The position numbers and the translations under genes were made by a program. A stretch of DNA of 64,000 nt, from contig CM038467.1 in assembly GCA_021464415.1 (NCBI GenBank), positions 17,819,127 to 17,883,126 of the forward strand, read 5' to 3'. Below the pieces are notes generated by a model. It saw only the letters and a list, made by a program, of their open reading frames with translations, did not search any database and was not told where the DNA came from. Shown one piece after another: positions 9,652 through 22,973 of the stretch. The stretch's first letter is position 1, and every line of letters starts with the position of its first letter. The DNA comes from Lonicera japonica (lineage: Eukaryota; Streptophyta; Magnoliopsida; Dipsacales; Caprifoliaceae).

Positions 9652-12600
9652 TTAGCCATTTTCTGCTCTGTCGAACGCATTGGATTTATGCTTAGGTGAA
9701 AATGTGAATCCCTCTGGAACCTTGCCAAGTAACATTTCCGAGATCCTAATCTGCACAGAACATATATACAGGGGAACGAGGTGTTAATAAGTGTGATCAA
9801 GTAATATCTAATAACCTTGCAAAGTTATTGTTAAGTCACAAGAAAAAACACCAACAAAATTAAAAGTGAAAGTCCATACCCAGTCGGCAGCAGATTCGGA
9901 GGCCATTAGTGTCTCAAGATCATCACGGCCAAAGTATGAAGGTGGTCGCCAATTCAGTCGTTGGGGAATAACATCTAAGAGACCAACAGGGACATATCTG
10001 TATGTGTAACTAAGCCATTCCAAAAGAAAGTGCCTAGTTGTCTCCACCCCTGTAGCCATACACACGAGGGTAACCATCAAGATACTGGCCATACTCCTAT
10101 TCAGCATAAGCCTATATATAATAATAAAAGAACTATGTTGATTTGCTAGGTAACCTTTTTTGGTCAATGCGAAGCATCTATTTCATTGTTTTATAAATCT
10201 TACTTTCAATTTTTCTAGATTATTTTATATTTTCCATCCCTTCTTCCAAGTGTACTGCAGGACTCTGATCCGCAGGGCAACAGTGAGTTGCTCAGCCTCA
10301 GTGTAGTCCAACAAGGCCAGATTTTCAAGGATGCAAGCAGTGAATCATAGAATGAGGTTAAACAAATTGATGCAAGCTCAAAGGAATATGATATCCATCA
10401 AATTCCATATGGAAAGCACACAAGTTTGAATGTTAACCCCCTCTTTTATCTGTAACAAGGAATAGACTTTAGACCACCCTATGTTTAATATATATATATA
10501 TATATAACCCATGCAAAAGCAATCTTTTACTGCTGGTTTGGTTCAATTTTGTATGGTTTCCAAGATTTCTAAATCGTAACCTCATAGAAACTTTATACGT
10601 GAAATTACCAATTTACGTTTCCAAGTAGGGCTGGCAATATTTGACACGACACGCTAACCCGACACGGAGTTAGCAGGTTTGGGTCAAGTATAAACGGGTT
10701 CGGGTCAATTTCGGGTCAGACCCGCCTAACCCACAAACTAAACAGGTCGTGTTTGGGTTAACTCGCAAACTCGAAATTGACCCGCAATTAACACGATTAT
10801 TTTTTTTTTTTTTTTTTTGCAGCTATATATATATTTTTATTTTGCCATCTTACTTGGACAATTATATTTTTATTTTGAGTATTAGTAGTAGACGATAGTT
10901 ATTATGTTTTTGATGATGGATAAACTACTAATTTTTTATGTGTTTACTTCAGTTATAGAATGCTATCTATTTTGACTCTAGATTATTAATTATTCTCATA
11001 TTATGTTGATTAAATATTGAATTTTGGTATTGGGTAATACTTATTATTAATTACTTATTAAAAATTTAAAACTATTTTAAAACAAATTAATTTTTTTCAC
11101 ATGATACTTAATTGTCATTATAATCATAAAAGGTTAATCGTGTCATGTCGAGTTGCAGGTTTAACACGACCTATTTATTAAACGGGTTAGTCGGGTCGTG
11201 TCGTATAACTTGTAAAATAAATAGGTCGTGTTCGAGTTAATATAAATGACACAATTAATTAAACTGGTCGTGTTCGGATTGACACTAATACTGTAATACT
11301 TGTGTGTTGACACGACCCGAACACGACACGTGAACCCGAATTACCAGCCCTATTTCCAGGAAGCTTTTGGATCAAATGAGCACTGAATGTATCAGGTGGG
11401 TGCATCAGGTTTTTCTAACTCCCCAGATTAAAGAGACAAATCCCTGCCAGAGGGTGTAATGGGCAATGGTTCACAGAGAACAAATTTTCCTAGGAATAAG
11501 TGTCAAATTGCAAAAATGCATTTCATCGTGATCAAACTGTACCATAGCATGTTTAGACCAAAGTCAACTACTCAACTTTACGTACCTTTTGAATCAGAAC
11601 CCCAATGTTGAAGGCCAAACTGGACATAATCCTTCAAAATATTCAATCGTTCGCCAGAACTGATATCCCAGTGCCTCTGTTCCTTGATTTCAGTGAAAAT
11701 CCAGGGCTGCCAAGCACAAAAACAATGTTCAATACAAGAGCAGGAGCGTTCAAAAATGTGCTAAAAGCCAAATACACTTGGATTATACAGATTATATCTT
11801 AAAAATTTCATGGAGGAAAAATATTCACATCAAATCTTTAGGTACAAACCTTAACCAATGCCCCTCGAGCAATCATGCATGTAGAAAGCTTAGGGCACTC
11901 AAGCTTGTGCTTGTTCCAGTCTAAATAGGAAAATATATCACCATTACCAAAGACTTGCAAGTCATCGGGGGCCTTTGTTGCACACTGATAAATGTACTCC
12001 CAATCAGCAAGCTTGCTGTATCGTTGCTGTCGTGATCGCCCGTGTATAGTTATAGCACTCGCTCCCCAGTTGCTAATATCTGCTATTACACTATCAACGC
12101 GGTTTCTCCCCTCAAAATAACCTGTTCGCACCTAGAGGAAAAAATGAAAAAAATAAATAGATAAAGTGGCAAGATCTTTACAAAAAGCAAAACAAAATAA
12201 TATCAATAATTCTAGAGGGACATATATATCTTACATAAAACTTGACATATCTAATGCAGCCAACATGTATTGGTTAGAATAGGGGGTCCATATCAAATCC
12301 ATCCTTACCAAAATCCATTCTAACCAATGAGCAATCGCCGGATTGAATTGTCACTGTTGTGTCAGGTAAATACGTCTGTGTAGGACTCAGCATATTAATA
12401 AGCATTAACTACATACCTTCACAGTTATTGGTTGATCCACCGTACGAGAAGCTGCTTGTATTACATTCTTCATGCGCATTGGTTTTGTAAGAAGAGCAGA
12501 ACCAGCGCCCTTATTAACCACAATATCAATTGGGCACCCCATGTTTATATCAATGAAATCCACCGTACATTCCCGATCTATAAGTTCAACGGTTCTTGAT

Positions 12601-15600
12601 ACGGTGTCTGGGTATGCCCCACAAATCTGAACGCCAAACAAATCCTCAGATGAATGACGCCGTAGCAACGCCCACTCCGAAGCTTGACCCTATTCTCACA
12701 TTAAATTGATGGTATTTTATGTTCACTTAGCTTCAAAGACTTGAATAACATAAAAGAAAAAGGAAATCGGTAAAGCATAATAACAATTGAAAAACAAACC
12801 TGCAAGAGATTAGTGCACATTGCCATTTCCCCACACGTGACGTCAGCTCCTAACACCTTGCAAACCCTTCGGAACGGAAGATTCCCAACTGTGGTCAAAG
12901 GCGCAAGATACAGCTTTTCACTGAAATCAATTAGCTTCTTTTCACGTGGGTGTAATGTCAAGCTTTTATCAGTTTCCATCGGAATATGATCTATTGTAGT
13001 CAATGATTCATTTTGTGAACAGCTTTTCCCAAAATCTTTCTCCTCGATAGTTACACCTGTCACAATAGACCAAGGCCAAGCCAAATGAATTGTAAATAAT
13101 AAGAACATACTTGATTCCAATAAAAATTAAACAATCTATTGAAATTAAACAAACCGTTGTTTACTTCACTGGAACAATTGTTTTCACTACTCAAGGGTTT
13201 TGCTTTCTTAAGGGGTCTGAGTTCATCAGCCGCCAATGGCTGGTTCATATTATCATCTTCTTCGAGCACCTCTGGAGAGCACTTGACTGTACTAATTGAG
13301 TCACTGACCACTTCACTACAGCAATTTTCATTGGTAGCATGAGAACCATTAGAAACAGTTGTATTGCCTTCTTCATTATCCTCCAATTTCTTTTTCGAAC
13401 TTCCCGGACCCTGCAATTCCACTATTAGATCTATTGTGAACTAAAGCAGGACCCACAAAGCAAAATATGCCCTTTGTCCTCATTGTAGCAATTAAATGAG
13501 TTCATTTGCTGGACAACCTTTTATGTTTTCAGTGTGCCTGCAAACTGCACCTAAGGGAGTTTGATTGTTGTACATGGAAAAGAATTATATTTTTTGAAAT
13601 TGTTTCATACACAAGTTTTCTATGGAAATGAAAAACTTAAAGAGGGGCATGGTTTTTGGATTCCATGGAAAGATAGAAAAAGGGACTAAAACAAGCTGTG
13701 CACTGTGGACATTTATTACTTAGAAAAGCAATGCAATAAAACACCCCAATAGATGAAAAATATGGGAAAATTTTCCAACAAGGTCAAATCGAGCTCAACC
13801 TAACATAATGTGATCCACTCTTTAACATAAAACTAACCAAATATTCTCTTCAAGTGCTACTTCGGGGACTGGGACAACTGTACAATGCAACAAATAACAT
13901 ATGAGAAGTATGTCTATACCATAAGCCCAAGGAGTTTGAGTTGAGCATCTGCCTTGGGGAATTTCATTTTGTTTTTCCACAGAAGTTTTTGAACATCTTT
14001 CTTCAATCCATTAATTTCAGAGACCTTCTTCTGAACATTTTGAGTTTCAGCACAAACGTCATCTTTATGTGTACCTGAAAATCTACAAGCCAGCCCATAA
14101 GGGCAAGGCCCTACATCACCAAGGAAGGGGCAGTTGCCATCCAAATCTGCTGGTCTCTGCATTTGAGAATGTCAAAGTCATAATTAAGTGTTTAATGACA
14201 TCATGCATGTGAAACAACATAGAGCAAAATAATAGTAATAATAATAACTGGTTCAGGGTTCCTTTTTGTTCTTAATTTTACCTGAGCCTTGAAGGCTTCT
14301 AAGTCGTGGCTGAAGCGGCAATTGTCACTGTAACGACACGAACTAACAGTTCCACTCTTTGCAACCTCGGGACAGAGATGAAGCACCGATTTTTGTTCCT
14401 GTGAGGTAACATCTTGTTGGATTACATCTTTCTCTTCTATTTTTTTCATAATATCTTACGTGAGTAAAGAACAATTGAAAATGATTTTCTGAAGGACAAA
14501 ATGATACATAATTGAAAAGGAATCGAATTGAACTTTCAGTATTTCAAAATAAAAGCCAGAAGCATCAGAAGAACTTCAACTCTCTTTCACATAAGCTCAT
14601 ATTTACCTTGCTTTACATTTTAAAAGTTCTCATGCTCAGTACTATAGTAAACGCAATATTTGGAGTTTCTTTTCTGAAAAGGGGCACAAATGAACGCAAT
14701 AGATTATTCCTTAAAATAAAGAGCAAAAACCTTTTCTTTCTTTCTTTTTTAAATTAAATTAAATTAAATTAACTTATCTACTGGCTAGTGAACTCCGCCA
14801 GTGTTACTTCAATGCTGCCGGTCCCAAGCCCGGGTAAAGGAGGAGGGTTGTGTTAGGCAGTCGGCAGCCAACGTTAAACTTAGTCGAATCTTTATGACAT
14901 GGACAAACGATATAAGAGTGTTAATGCTAGGTCGTTGCCCAGAAGCAACGCGCTGGATCGTCCGAGTCCAGTGACAAATGAGCAAGGGCCGCTACATCGC
15001 CGCCTGGGTGTAGTGAAAAATAAGCAAGGGTTCCCGCATCTTTGTGAACGGGTGCGGGTAAAGAAGCTAGTTCATGATAGGAGGATTCGTTTTGGGACTT
15101 GGAATATAGGCACACTCACAGGAAAATCGATGGAAATAGTTGACACTATGATCAGGAGGAGGATCAATTTCATGTGCCTTCAAGAAACTAAGTGGGTTGG
15201 AGCTAAGGCGAAGGAATTAGACACTTCGGGTTTTAAGCTTTGGTACACTGGCAAGGTTAAATCGAGAAATGGAGTGGGTATAATTGTCGACAAATGGTGG
15301 AAGAAGGACATTGTAGATGTAAAGAGGGTAGGAGATAGGATCCTAGCCCTAAAATTCGTAGTGGAGCAGGACACTTTTAATGTGATAAGTGCTTATGCAC
15401 CTCAAGTCGGGTGTGAAGAACACCTCAAGATAAAATTTTGGGAGGACTTAGAAGGCTTGATCCAGGATATACCACTTAGAGAAAAGATTTTCCTAGGAGG
15501 GGATCTGAATGGGCACGTAGGGAGCTCTTCTGAAAACTATAGGGGGGTGCATGGAGGTTATGGCATTGGGGTGGTAAATACCGAGGGAAAATCTATCCTT

Positions 15601-18600
15601 GATTTCTCGTCTGCTTATGATCTTATGGTTGCCAATACATGTTTTAAGAAGCGGGAGGAGCACCTCATCACATACAAGAGTGGGGCAGCATGCTCGCAGA
15701 TCGATTTCTTCCTCTTTAGGAAAGGAGATCGAAAGAGTTGTATGGACTGTAAAGTCATACCTGGAGAGAGCTTGACTACCCAACATAGAGTCCTGGTGAT
15801 GGATATACGAGTTAAGGGGAAAGTGAAGAGAAGGGGCCAAGGTAAGGTTTCAAGGATTAGATGGTGGCATTTGAAGGGTGAAAAACAAAGGATCTTTCAA
15901 CACAAGGTGCTGGAGGGAGGGTTTTGGGAGGCAAACGGAAGCGCAAATGATATGTGGGACAAGGCGGCCGAGGGGATCAGGAAGATAGCTAAAGAGACGC
16001 TGGGTGAATCAAGAGGGTGTGGACCTAGGGATAAAGAATCTTGGTGGTGGGATGATAGTGTACAAGATAAAGTTAAGGTAAAAAGGAAATGCTTTAAAGC
16101 TTGGTCTCTATGTAAGAATGCGGAAAATTGGGAATCTTACAAAGAAGCAAAGAAAGAGACTAAGAAGGCGGTGAGTGAGTCGAGGACTAAAGCTTTTGAT
16201 GGATTATACCAATCTTTAGGCACCAAAGCTGGGGAAAAAGCTATTTACCGACTTGCTAAAGGTCGAGAAAGGAAGACAAAAGACTTGGATCAAGTGAGAT
16301 GCATTAAGGACGAAGAAGGTAATGTCTTGGTTAAAGAACAAGACATACAAGAGAGATGGAAGAACTATTTTCACAAATTATTTAATGAAGGTTACGAGAT
16401 TTTAGCATGTGGAGATGAGCTGAACATGCGAGAGGATGACCAAAATTTCACCTTTTATCGCAGAATTCAAGAAAAGGAAGTGAAAGAAGCATTGAAACGA
16501 ATGGATAGTGGTAAAGCAGTTGGGCCAGATAGTATACCTATTGAGGTTTGGAAGGGTCTAGGTGATAAAGGCATTGGTTGGCTCACAAGGTTTTTCAACA
16601 AGATATTGAGGTCAAAGAAGATGCCGGAAGAATGGAGGAGAAGCACCCTAATCCCGATTTATAAGAATAAAGGGGATATACAAAATTGCGCCAATTACAG
16701 GGGGATTAAACTCATGAGTCATACTATGAAGTTATGGGAAAGGGTGATTGAGCGGAGACTAAGAAAAGAAACCAGCATTTTAGATAATCAATTTGGTTTT
16801 ATGCCCGGAAGGTCGACCATGGAAGCAATTTACTTGTTGCGGCGTTTGATGGAGCAATATCGGAGGGATCAAAAGGACCTACACATGGTTTTCATTGACT
16901 TGGAGAAGGCGTACGATAGGGTACCCAGAGAGATTTTGTGGAAAGCCCTAGAGAAGAAAGGGGTTAGGATTGCCTATATTCGTGTTATCAAGGACATGTA
17001 TGAAGGAGCTATGACTAGTGTGAGAACACATAGTGGGTCCACAGAAGATTTTCCTATAACTATAGGACTACACCAAGGGTCAGCTTTGAGCCCTTATCTG
17101 TTTACCTTGGTCTTGGATGTACTCACGGAACACATTCAAGAGCCAGCACCGCGATGTATGCTGTTTGCAGATGATATTGTCCTAGTGGGTGAGTCCAGAG
17201 AAGAGCTAAATGGGAAGGTGGAAACTTGGAGACAAAATTTAGAAGCGCATGGCTTTCGTTTAAGCAGAAGTAAGACAGAATACATGGAGTGCAAGTTCAA
17301 TAAAAAGCGGAGCACTACTAACTTAGAGGTAAAAGTTGGGGATAATGTCATACCACAAGTCACTCGGTTTAAGTATCTTGGATCCATTATACAAGAAGAT
17401 GGGGAGATAGAGGGAGATGTAAATCACCGGATTCAAGCAGGATGGTTGAAATGGAGGAAAGCTTCGGGTGTGTTATGTGATAAAAAGGTACCACTCAAGT
17501 TAAAAGGAAAATTCTATCGTACCGCGGTTAGACCAGCAATGTTGTATGGGACTGAGTGTTGGGCGGTCAAAAGCCAACACGAGAATAAACTAAGTGTAGC
17601 TGAGATGAGAATGTTGAGATGGATGAGTGGCAAGACTAGGAAAGATAAGATCAGGAATGTTACCATCAGAGAGGGAGTTGGGGTGGCACCTATTACAGAA
17701 AAGATGGTTGAATCTCGACTTAGATGGTTTGGGCATGTATGGAGGAGACCTGCAGATGCCATGGTTAGGAGAGTTGATCATATAGAGGGAAGCCTAGTTG
17801 TTAGAGGCAGAGGAAGACCTAGAAAAACTATAGGTGAAACTATTAAGAAGGATTTAGAGGCGAATGGTTTCACTAGAGATATGATTCACGACAGACCACT
17901 ATGGCGTCGTTTGATCCATGTAGCCGACCCCACCTAGTGGGATAAAGGCTTGTTGTTGTTGTTGTATCTACTGGCTAGTGCTTGTCCCCTGTAATTTAAA
18001 GATGTTGAGAGGTGTGTAGTTAATACGAACTTAGTTGCAATTCTATTTGCCCCAAATGGTTGAACCTGACTTCGACTTGAGTTGTCATGCTTTACAACCA
18101 AGATTTAATTTTGCATAAAAACAAAGTCACCAATGGGACAGGACATTTTATCCTCAGATGGATCTTCTCAGATAAGAAAGATCTAAACCGGCCTGTCTAA
18201 GGAACTACATAGAAGAACAAGATAATGGCCTGGAAATATCAATCAACTCAATCAAAGATTTGGCATATTAAAATGAAGTTCACTGTTCAGCACTTCACCT
18301 ACACAAATCACCAACTTGATTACACTAGGTCAATCAATACCAAATCAATTTTAATTAAAACTTGATCTTAGAACCACTATCGGAATTCAGACAGACTGCA
18401 GACTCCTTGTTCCAATCTATAAGGTTCTCCCTAGAAGGCCTAAAAGATATGGACACAGGTATTCCTCATTCCTCCCCCGAGAAGGTCCATACTTCCAAAA
18501 GAACAGCAGCAAAGTGAACAAACCCCAATTTTTCAAATAGTTCTGTTTACAAATTTTCAACTTCACCATCTCCAACTCCAGCCAACAAAAATGACAAATA

Positions 18601-19818
18601 GGAAAAACATGTTAAGCATTCTTAGATGAATACAACATTTTCCACTTCTCCCATGATTCAACCTACAAACTTCTCGAGCATTACAATGAAAAGTGTTGTT
18701 ATATCTCTCCAACTTCAAGCATCTTAGATGGGAAAAAAAAGTGACCAGATATGACTAGCTATTCTAGAATACCTTTAATCAAAATATATTCCAAAAGCTG
18801 ACATTCTCAGATAAATTGCACACTTGCAGCAAGTCAGCAACATAACAAATGTTGATGCATAATATATATATATATATTATTTCTTCGATCTCCCTCATCC
18901 CTTTCCTCTTCGCTCTTTTCCTCTTTCTTGGGCTCGAAAGAAATCTTCCATTATCCTAACCATGTATTTAAAATCTGATCCTATTAATCATAAATTTCAG
19001 CAGTCTTTCAGCATAAATATGGGTAACAGAAAAATACGTTCTGCATTATCTTGATATACTGCCCTCAGATTCTGAACATCACAAAGGAATGACCTTTATG
19101 GTTTTATACTTAATGTAAACCAATAACTACAAAGCATCCATATCCAAACATTAAAGACCACCTCAATCAAAAAAATTAAGCAACTTTTAACCATAACTCA
19201 ACCGAGGCAGCACATTAAGTTGTTCGTTTCTGGAATCTTAACTTAGGGGTTTGTTTTTTAGCTTTTGAATGCTGAATACTAGATGCTGAATTATGAATGC
19301 TTAATACCGAATGGAACTTTTGAAAAATGTGTTTGGTTATAATTCATATCAAGAGGTTAAATCAAAAGTTGATAGAAGCTCAAACCTTTTTAATGTGAAA
19401 TAACCCTTCCATTGCTTCACAAAAATCCCAATTCCAAAAAAGCTCATCATTATTCATTTTCATAAACAGATACATACATATAAATTCATGAGTGAGTGTG
19501 TGTGAGAGAGAGAGGGAATACCTGACGGCGTTCTCTTTTGGCTTGTCTTTTGGATTTCTTCTCCTTGAGAACAGGAGTGGTGGTGGGCTTAGTATCGGAA
19601 GCGACGTCGTTGGATTCGTCATTGGTAGTAGGTCTTACAGTATGAGGACGAAGGAATTCTTTCTTGACTGGAGCTATGGCTTTGGCCGCCAATTCTTCCG
19701 GGGAAAGCTCGGCCACCGCTACTCTTACTTTTCCGTCGTCTACTTTTGAATCCGGTGGGTCGGGCGGAAGAACTCTCACTTGTTCTTCGACGATGAGCTC
19801 CGTTGATGACCCGTCCAT
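9652..19818 (-). CDS. DUS3: tRNA-dihydrouridine(47) synthase DUS3-like, CCCH zinc fingers (10 exons)
   Basis: FMN enzyme that reduces uridine in tRNA (U47 in the yeast/human enzymes). Exons, in reading order: 19818-19522, 14398-14282, 14156-13920, 13410-13155, 13056-12800, 12689-12417, 12131-11850, 11706-11586, 10049-9880, 9750-9652. All junctions are GT..AG and phases close, giving 702 aa, close to the roughly 700 aa I recall for the Arabidopsis homologue. CCCH finger 1 is C108, C120, C126, H130; finger 2 is C147, C156, C162, H168. The TIM-barrel domain starts near 310 ([17 protein letters not shown]). Catalytic Cys440 lies in DINMGCPID, followed by NKGAGSALL; the FMN-site regions [12 protein letters not shown] and VFGNGDI follow. 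The C-terminal helical domain carries [13 protein letters not shown] and ESAADW. Introns hold an intact LINE (intron 1) and a hAT MITE (intron 8), so pre-mRNA is unusually long. Confidence 0.95.
10626..11352. mobile_element. Non-autonomous hAT-like element in DUS3 intron 8
   Basis: A 727-bp element starting TAGGGCTGGCAAT and ending with the inverse of TAGGGCTGGTAAT. Subterminal DNA at both ends is rich in ACACGAC, CCGACAC and GGGTC motifs. The flanks tttccaag (10618-10625) and tttccagg (11353-11360) match at 7 of 8 positions, a slightly eroded 8-bp hAT duplication. There is no transposase. It lies between DUS3 exons 8 and 9 without touching splice sites. Confidence 0.8.
14791..17964 (+). mobile_element. 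Full-length RTE-type non-LTR retrotransposon in DUS3 intron 1
   Basis: A 3174-bp element in antisense orientation to DUS3. It has a perfect 16-bp duplication, tatctactggctagtg, at 14775-14790 and 17965-17980. The 5' leader is about 108 bp, followed by one uninterrupted frame (14899-17937). The 3' end is a (TTG)n short tandem repeat rather than poly-A, typical of RTE-clade elements. Identical duplications and an open frame argue for a recent insertion. Confidence 0.92.
14899..17937 (+). CDS. RTE LINE polyprotein: endonuclease and reverse transcriptase
   Basis: 1012-aa single frame, length typical of RTE elements. An apurinic-type endonuclease domain runs from about 62 to 310: [12 protein letters not shown] (Asn69), [25 protein letters not shown] and the distal [11 protein letters not shown]is. 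Then comes a basic linker, and reverse transcriptase from about 540 to 810: [52 protein letters not shown] and the catalytic FADD at 756-759. The tail contains [11 protein letters not shown] and ends ADPT. It should nick target DNA and copy its own RNA into the nick. There is no gag-like first ORF and no RNase H domain, as in RTE. No stop or frameshift was seen, so it may still be active. Confidence 0.93.
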   Translation: MDKRYKSVNARSLPRSNALDRPSPVTNEQGPLHRRLGVVKNKQGFPHLCERVRVKKLVHDRRIRFGTWNIGTLTGKSMEIVDTMIRRRINFMCLQETKWVGAKAKELDTSGFKLWYTGKVKSRNGVGIIVDKWWKKDIVDVKRVGDRILALKFVVEQDTFNVISAYAPQVGCEEHLKIKFWEDLEGLIQDIPLREKIFLGGDLNGHVGSSSENYRGVHGGYGIGVVNTEGKSILDFSSAYDLMVANTCFKKREEHLITYKSGAACSQIDFFLFRKGDRKSCMDCKVIPGESLTTQHRVLVMDIRVKGKVKRRGQGKVSRIRWWHLKGEKQRIFQHKVLEGGFWEANGSANDMWDKAAEGIRKIAKETLGESRGCGPRDKESWWWDDSVQDKVKVKRKCFKAWSLCKNAENWESYKEAKKETKKAVSESRTKAFDGLYQSLGTKAGEKAIYRLAKGRERKTKDLDQVRCIKDEEGNVLVKEQDIQERWKNYFHKLFNEGYEILACGDELNMREDDQNFTFYRRIQEKEVKEALKRMDSGKAVGPDSIPIEVWKGLGDKGIGWLTRFFNKILRSKKMPEEWRRSTLIPIYKNKGDIQNCANYRGIKLMSHTMKLWERVIERRLRKETSILDNQFGFMPGRSTMEAIYLLRRLMEQYRRDQKDLHMVFIDLEKAYDRVPREILWKALEKKGVRIAYIRVIKDMYEGAMTSVRTHSGSTEDFPITIGLHQGSALSPYLFTLVLDVLTEHIQEPAPRCMLFADDIVLVGESREELNGKVETWRQNLEAHGFRLSRSKTEYMECKFNKKRSTTNLEVKVGDNVIPQVTRFKYLGSIIQEDGEIEGDVNHRIQAGWLKWRKASGVLCDKKVPLKLKGKFYRTAVRPAMLYGTECWAVKSQHENKLSVAEMRMLRWMSGKTRKDKIRNVTIREGVGVAPITEKMVESRLRWFGHVWRRPADAMVRRVDHIEGSLVVRGRGRPRKTIGETIKKDLEANGFTRDMIHDRPLWRRLIHVADPT
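17981..19379 (-). other. Remainder of DUS3 intron 1
   Basis: Non-coding intron sequence between the LINE and exon 1 of DUS3, with a TA microsatellite near 18863-18880. No further element ends identified. Confidence 0.6.
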
Positions 19819-20816
19819 GGCGGGTCAGGTTGCGTCGACACTGGCTATTGTGATGTTGTGGGGGCTCTGTGAAGATAAAAGAGAGGTTTTTAGGGTTTTG
19901 GTCTGTTTGCTTTTTGCGTTGGTGTTTGATGATTGGTAATTTTCAGTTATGATTGAGAGAATCAGAGAAACGACACCGTCTGTTGACAGTTAGACTGCTC
20001 CGCTCCTTGTCTTGTGAGGTTGTAACAATAGAATCGCGGGCGTAGTGAGCTACATTCGTGCCTCAATAAAACCTAATCTGATAATTCAACTTGAACATAA
20101 TATTTTAAGTTTAAATTTTTTTATATTAAAATATATTTATTATAAGATGGGTAAAAGGGTTACGAATAAGTGTTTATATATATATATATATATATATATT
20201 ATAGGTGAATTTGGTTTTGATCAAATTCGCACTATACCAAATTTGTTGCTAACGGGTATGAGTTTGCGAATTTATTTAGTTTATTTCTAATTAATGAATT
20301 GAAATTTGTTAAGTTATAAATGATTTAATACTACTTTAAAGAGTTCTTAGAATATTTAAAGGAGAAATTCAAATGTTATAGTAAAAATATGTTGTAACGT
20401 TTTATATGTTATCTAAAACTTTGTCTAAAGGTATCAATATCAAACAATATAAATTAATTCATTAAGTATAAAATTAGGGTGAATTTCTTAGTTCAAAAAA
20501 TAGACAATTTCAAGTTTTGTTTAAAATGACTAAATATGAATTTTATGAATCAACTTGAATTATAATATTACAATTGTCTAATATAAAAATCGCCAATTAC
20601 AATTTCAAGGGCAACCAGATGTACCCATGTAAATCCTAAGCATTTCAATATAACTATGAAAGTTTTTTATATCCTATTAATCAATCTTTGCTTATTTTTA
20701 TAAAGAGTCCCGGCCATTTGATAAAATGCATTTAATTGAATTTCTATGTTTGCCGCTATATTTTCATGCGCTTTGACTTCTTCTTTTTTAAAATTGAAAA
20801 CGAGCATTTAATTAAA
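19819..20816. other. DUS3 upstream region and intergenic DNA
   Basis: DUS3 reads leftward from 19818, so its 5'UTR and promoter lie here; the first 170 bp is less AT-rich than what follows. A (TA)n microsatellite of about 23 bp sits near 20177-20199. No other gene was seen, and the remainder is AT-rich. Confidence 0.5.
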
Positions 20817-22600
20817 TCAAATCACCCAACAAAACATCCGAAATAAACCGGGGGGTACATCTTCCCACTCCGAACGAACTGACACAGACCAACTGCCTTC
20901 GCTATACGATGGGCCACGGAGTTCGCTGACTGATAAATAAAAACTACATAACAATGATTGAGTGCCAAGAGCTTTACAATCTTCAATGATAATGCCGAAG
21001 GTAAAAGCGTCTTCCTCCTCACTTTTAAGCGCATCCACCACCAACTTCAAGTCAGGCTCTATGATAACCTAAGCAGCATCCCATTCCTTGATCCAACTAA
21101 GAATCTCTCGCAGGCCCACCACCTCAGCGATAAGCGGATTGAAACACCCTTGAAACATGCCTTGAATTACTGCAATAAATTGTCCCAAATGGTCACGAAA
21201 AACTCCGCCAAAATCTATGCCCGCTGGGTTGCTAAAAACTGCTGCATCAACGTTGCACTTAATAAACCTAACTTGAGGTTCAACCCATGTACAAGGCTGC
21301 TTCATGTTCCCAGTAGTAGCAGCTTCGTGAGCAGCAGGGCGTGAACAGCAGCAGCAGACTGCCATATACACGCAGCTGCACGATTCAACGTGACCCACAC
21401 CGGCTTCGACTCCCCTTCCCATACTAAATAGTTACGGTTTAACCAATTACACCATAAAATCGCAGCATAATATTCCATCATATCTCCAATTGCGAGCAGA
21501 CCCTATGCATTTTGTTCCACCATTTAACCAAATTTTCTTCCTCTGAAACTCGCAGACCCATCACAGCAGATTCCCAAACCTTTCTCACAACCGGGCAAAA
21601 AATTAAAACATGAATGCTTGTCTTAATAGCTGAATTACATAAGCTACAATTAGTATCTACCTCTATATGACGACCTGCCAATGTTGCTTTTGTAGGCAAA
21701 TTTTCAGAAAACGCCCTCCATAAAAAATTCCGAATCTTCGGTGGTATTTTTAAGGACCAAACAAAGCTCCAATTTGTAAAAAGAGGGCCCACCACTGCCT
21801 TAGAAGAAGAGCACAAATAGTTGAAACCCAATTTAACCTAGACTTCCCCTTGCTGTTCCACGCCCACTGCCATGAATCCGGCTTCCCTCCCTTTCGTAAA
21901 GGAATTGCTTATATCTCATCACAATCTCAACTCACAAATAAATCTTTAATTAATTCATTGTCCTATTGCAGCCGTCCTGTAATAAAAAGAGCATCAACCG
22001 TCACCTCCGCTGCCTCAGCTGGAATTGCAGAGGTAACTAAAGGCTGCTCTTTATTCAATAACCACGGCACACCCCAAATTCTTGTATTTTGTCCATTCCC
22101 TATACGTCGTATAGCTCCCGCTTCCATCAGACTTTTATTAGACAAAATGCTACGCCAAGCAAAACTAGGATTACACCCCAACTTCGCATTTAAAAAATCA
22201 AATTTAGGATAATACAGCGCTTTGATAATCCGGTTATAAAGAGAATTCGGAGAAGTTAACAGCCGCCACGCTTGTTTTGCCAACATAGCCGTATTAAAGT
22301 CACGAATACCCCTAAAGCTCAAACCCCCTAGGGGTTTTTTGTAACAAAGTCTCACACATTTCTGCCATCGCATGCTCCAACTCCCATCTTTCCTTTTACC
22401 CCACCAAAAATTATTCGTCATCTTCTCAAGATCATTACATAATCGAAGCGGTAACAAGAACACGCTCATGACGTAGCTAAGAATCGCTTGGATGATGTTT
22501 GTAAACTCGGTCTCATATTCTATTCGGTAGAACGGAAGAGAGATTGACCCTATTTTTCCTACGCGGGGGCTTCGATAGGGGGACCCCATTTTTCCATATT
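20780..22600 (-). mobile_element. Degenerate 3' half of an L1-type LINE
   Basis: On the minus strand, three broken frames follow the order of a plant L1 second ORF. First, the end of the reverse transcriptase/connector at 22589-21963 (VFLLPLRLCNDLEKMTNNFWWG, then GGLSFRGIRDFNTAMLAKQAWRL). Second, the zinc-binding RVT domain at 21831-21478 (WSLKIPPKIRNFLWRAF, then CSLCNSAIKTSIHVLIFCP). Third, the RNase H domain at 21422-20822 (KCNVDAAVFSNPAGIDFGGV, DHLGQFIAV, AEVVGLREIL, SANSVAHRIAKAV). The frames are joined only through frameshifts and stops. The catalytic RT core, endonuclease and ORF1 are absent, so it is a 5'-truncated fossil. A T-rich stretch at 20785-20792 probably marks the old poly-A end. 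Confidence 0.85.
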
Positions 22601-22610
22601 TTCTTTTATT

Positions 22611-22845
22611 TTGGCAGGGAAGGAAATCGATTAAAGAGTCGGATATGATTATTTAATCCCATCCAGACAGGATAAAATAATCCCACTTCTTAAGTGGGAT
22701 TCGTTAATCCCTCTCTCGGTGGGACAAGAAACTTTAGTGGAATAAATAATCTACCCGGATATCCAATCCTGATGAACACCAAATATGGGATACGATAAAG
22801 TTATCATATCCTGTCCTTTTATCCTACATGTTAAACATAGCCTTA
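22611..22845. mobile_element. Tourist/Harbinger-like MITE, copy 1
   Basis: About 235 bp closely resembling 50741-50970 along its length, sharing gagtcggatA, ttaagtgggattc, aactttagt and aagttatcatatc blocks. The right end acatgttaaacatagcc|tta resembles the terminus of the other copy. The left end is eroded beside the L1 remnant. No coding capacity. Confidence 0.65.
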
Positions 22846-22973
22846 GTACACCAAAAAAAAAAAGTCCCAAGCTGTCATTACAATTAAAATATTTCCTTAA
22901 ACTACGCTCACTATCTATTATACATGAGTGTCAATGTAACCCAAAAACCACATCAAGAAATACTCAAAAACCA

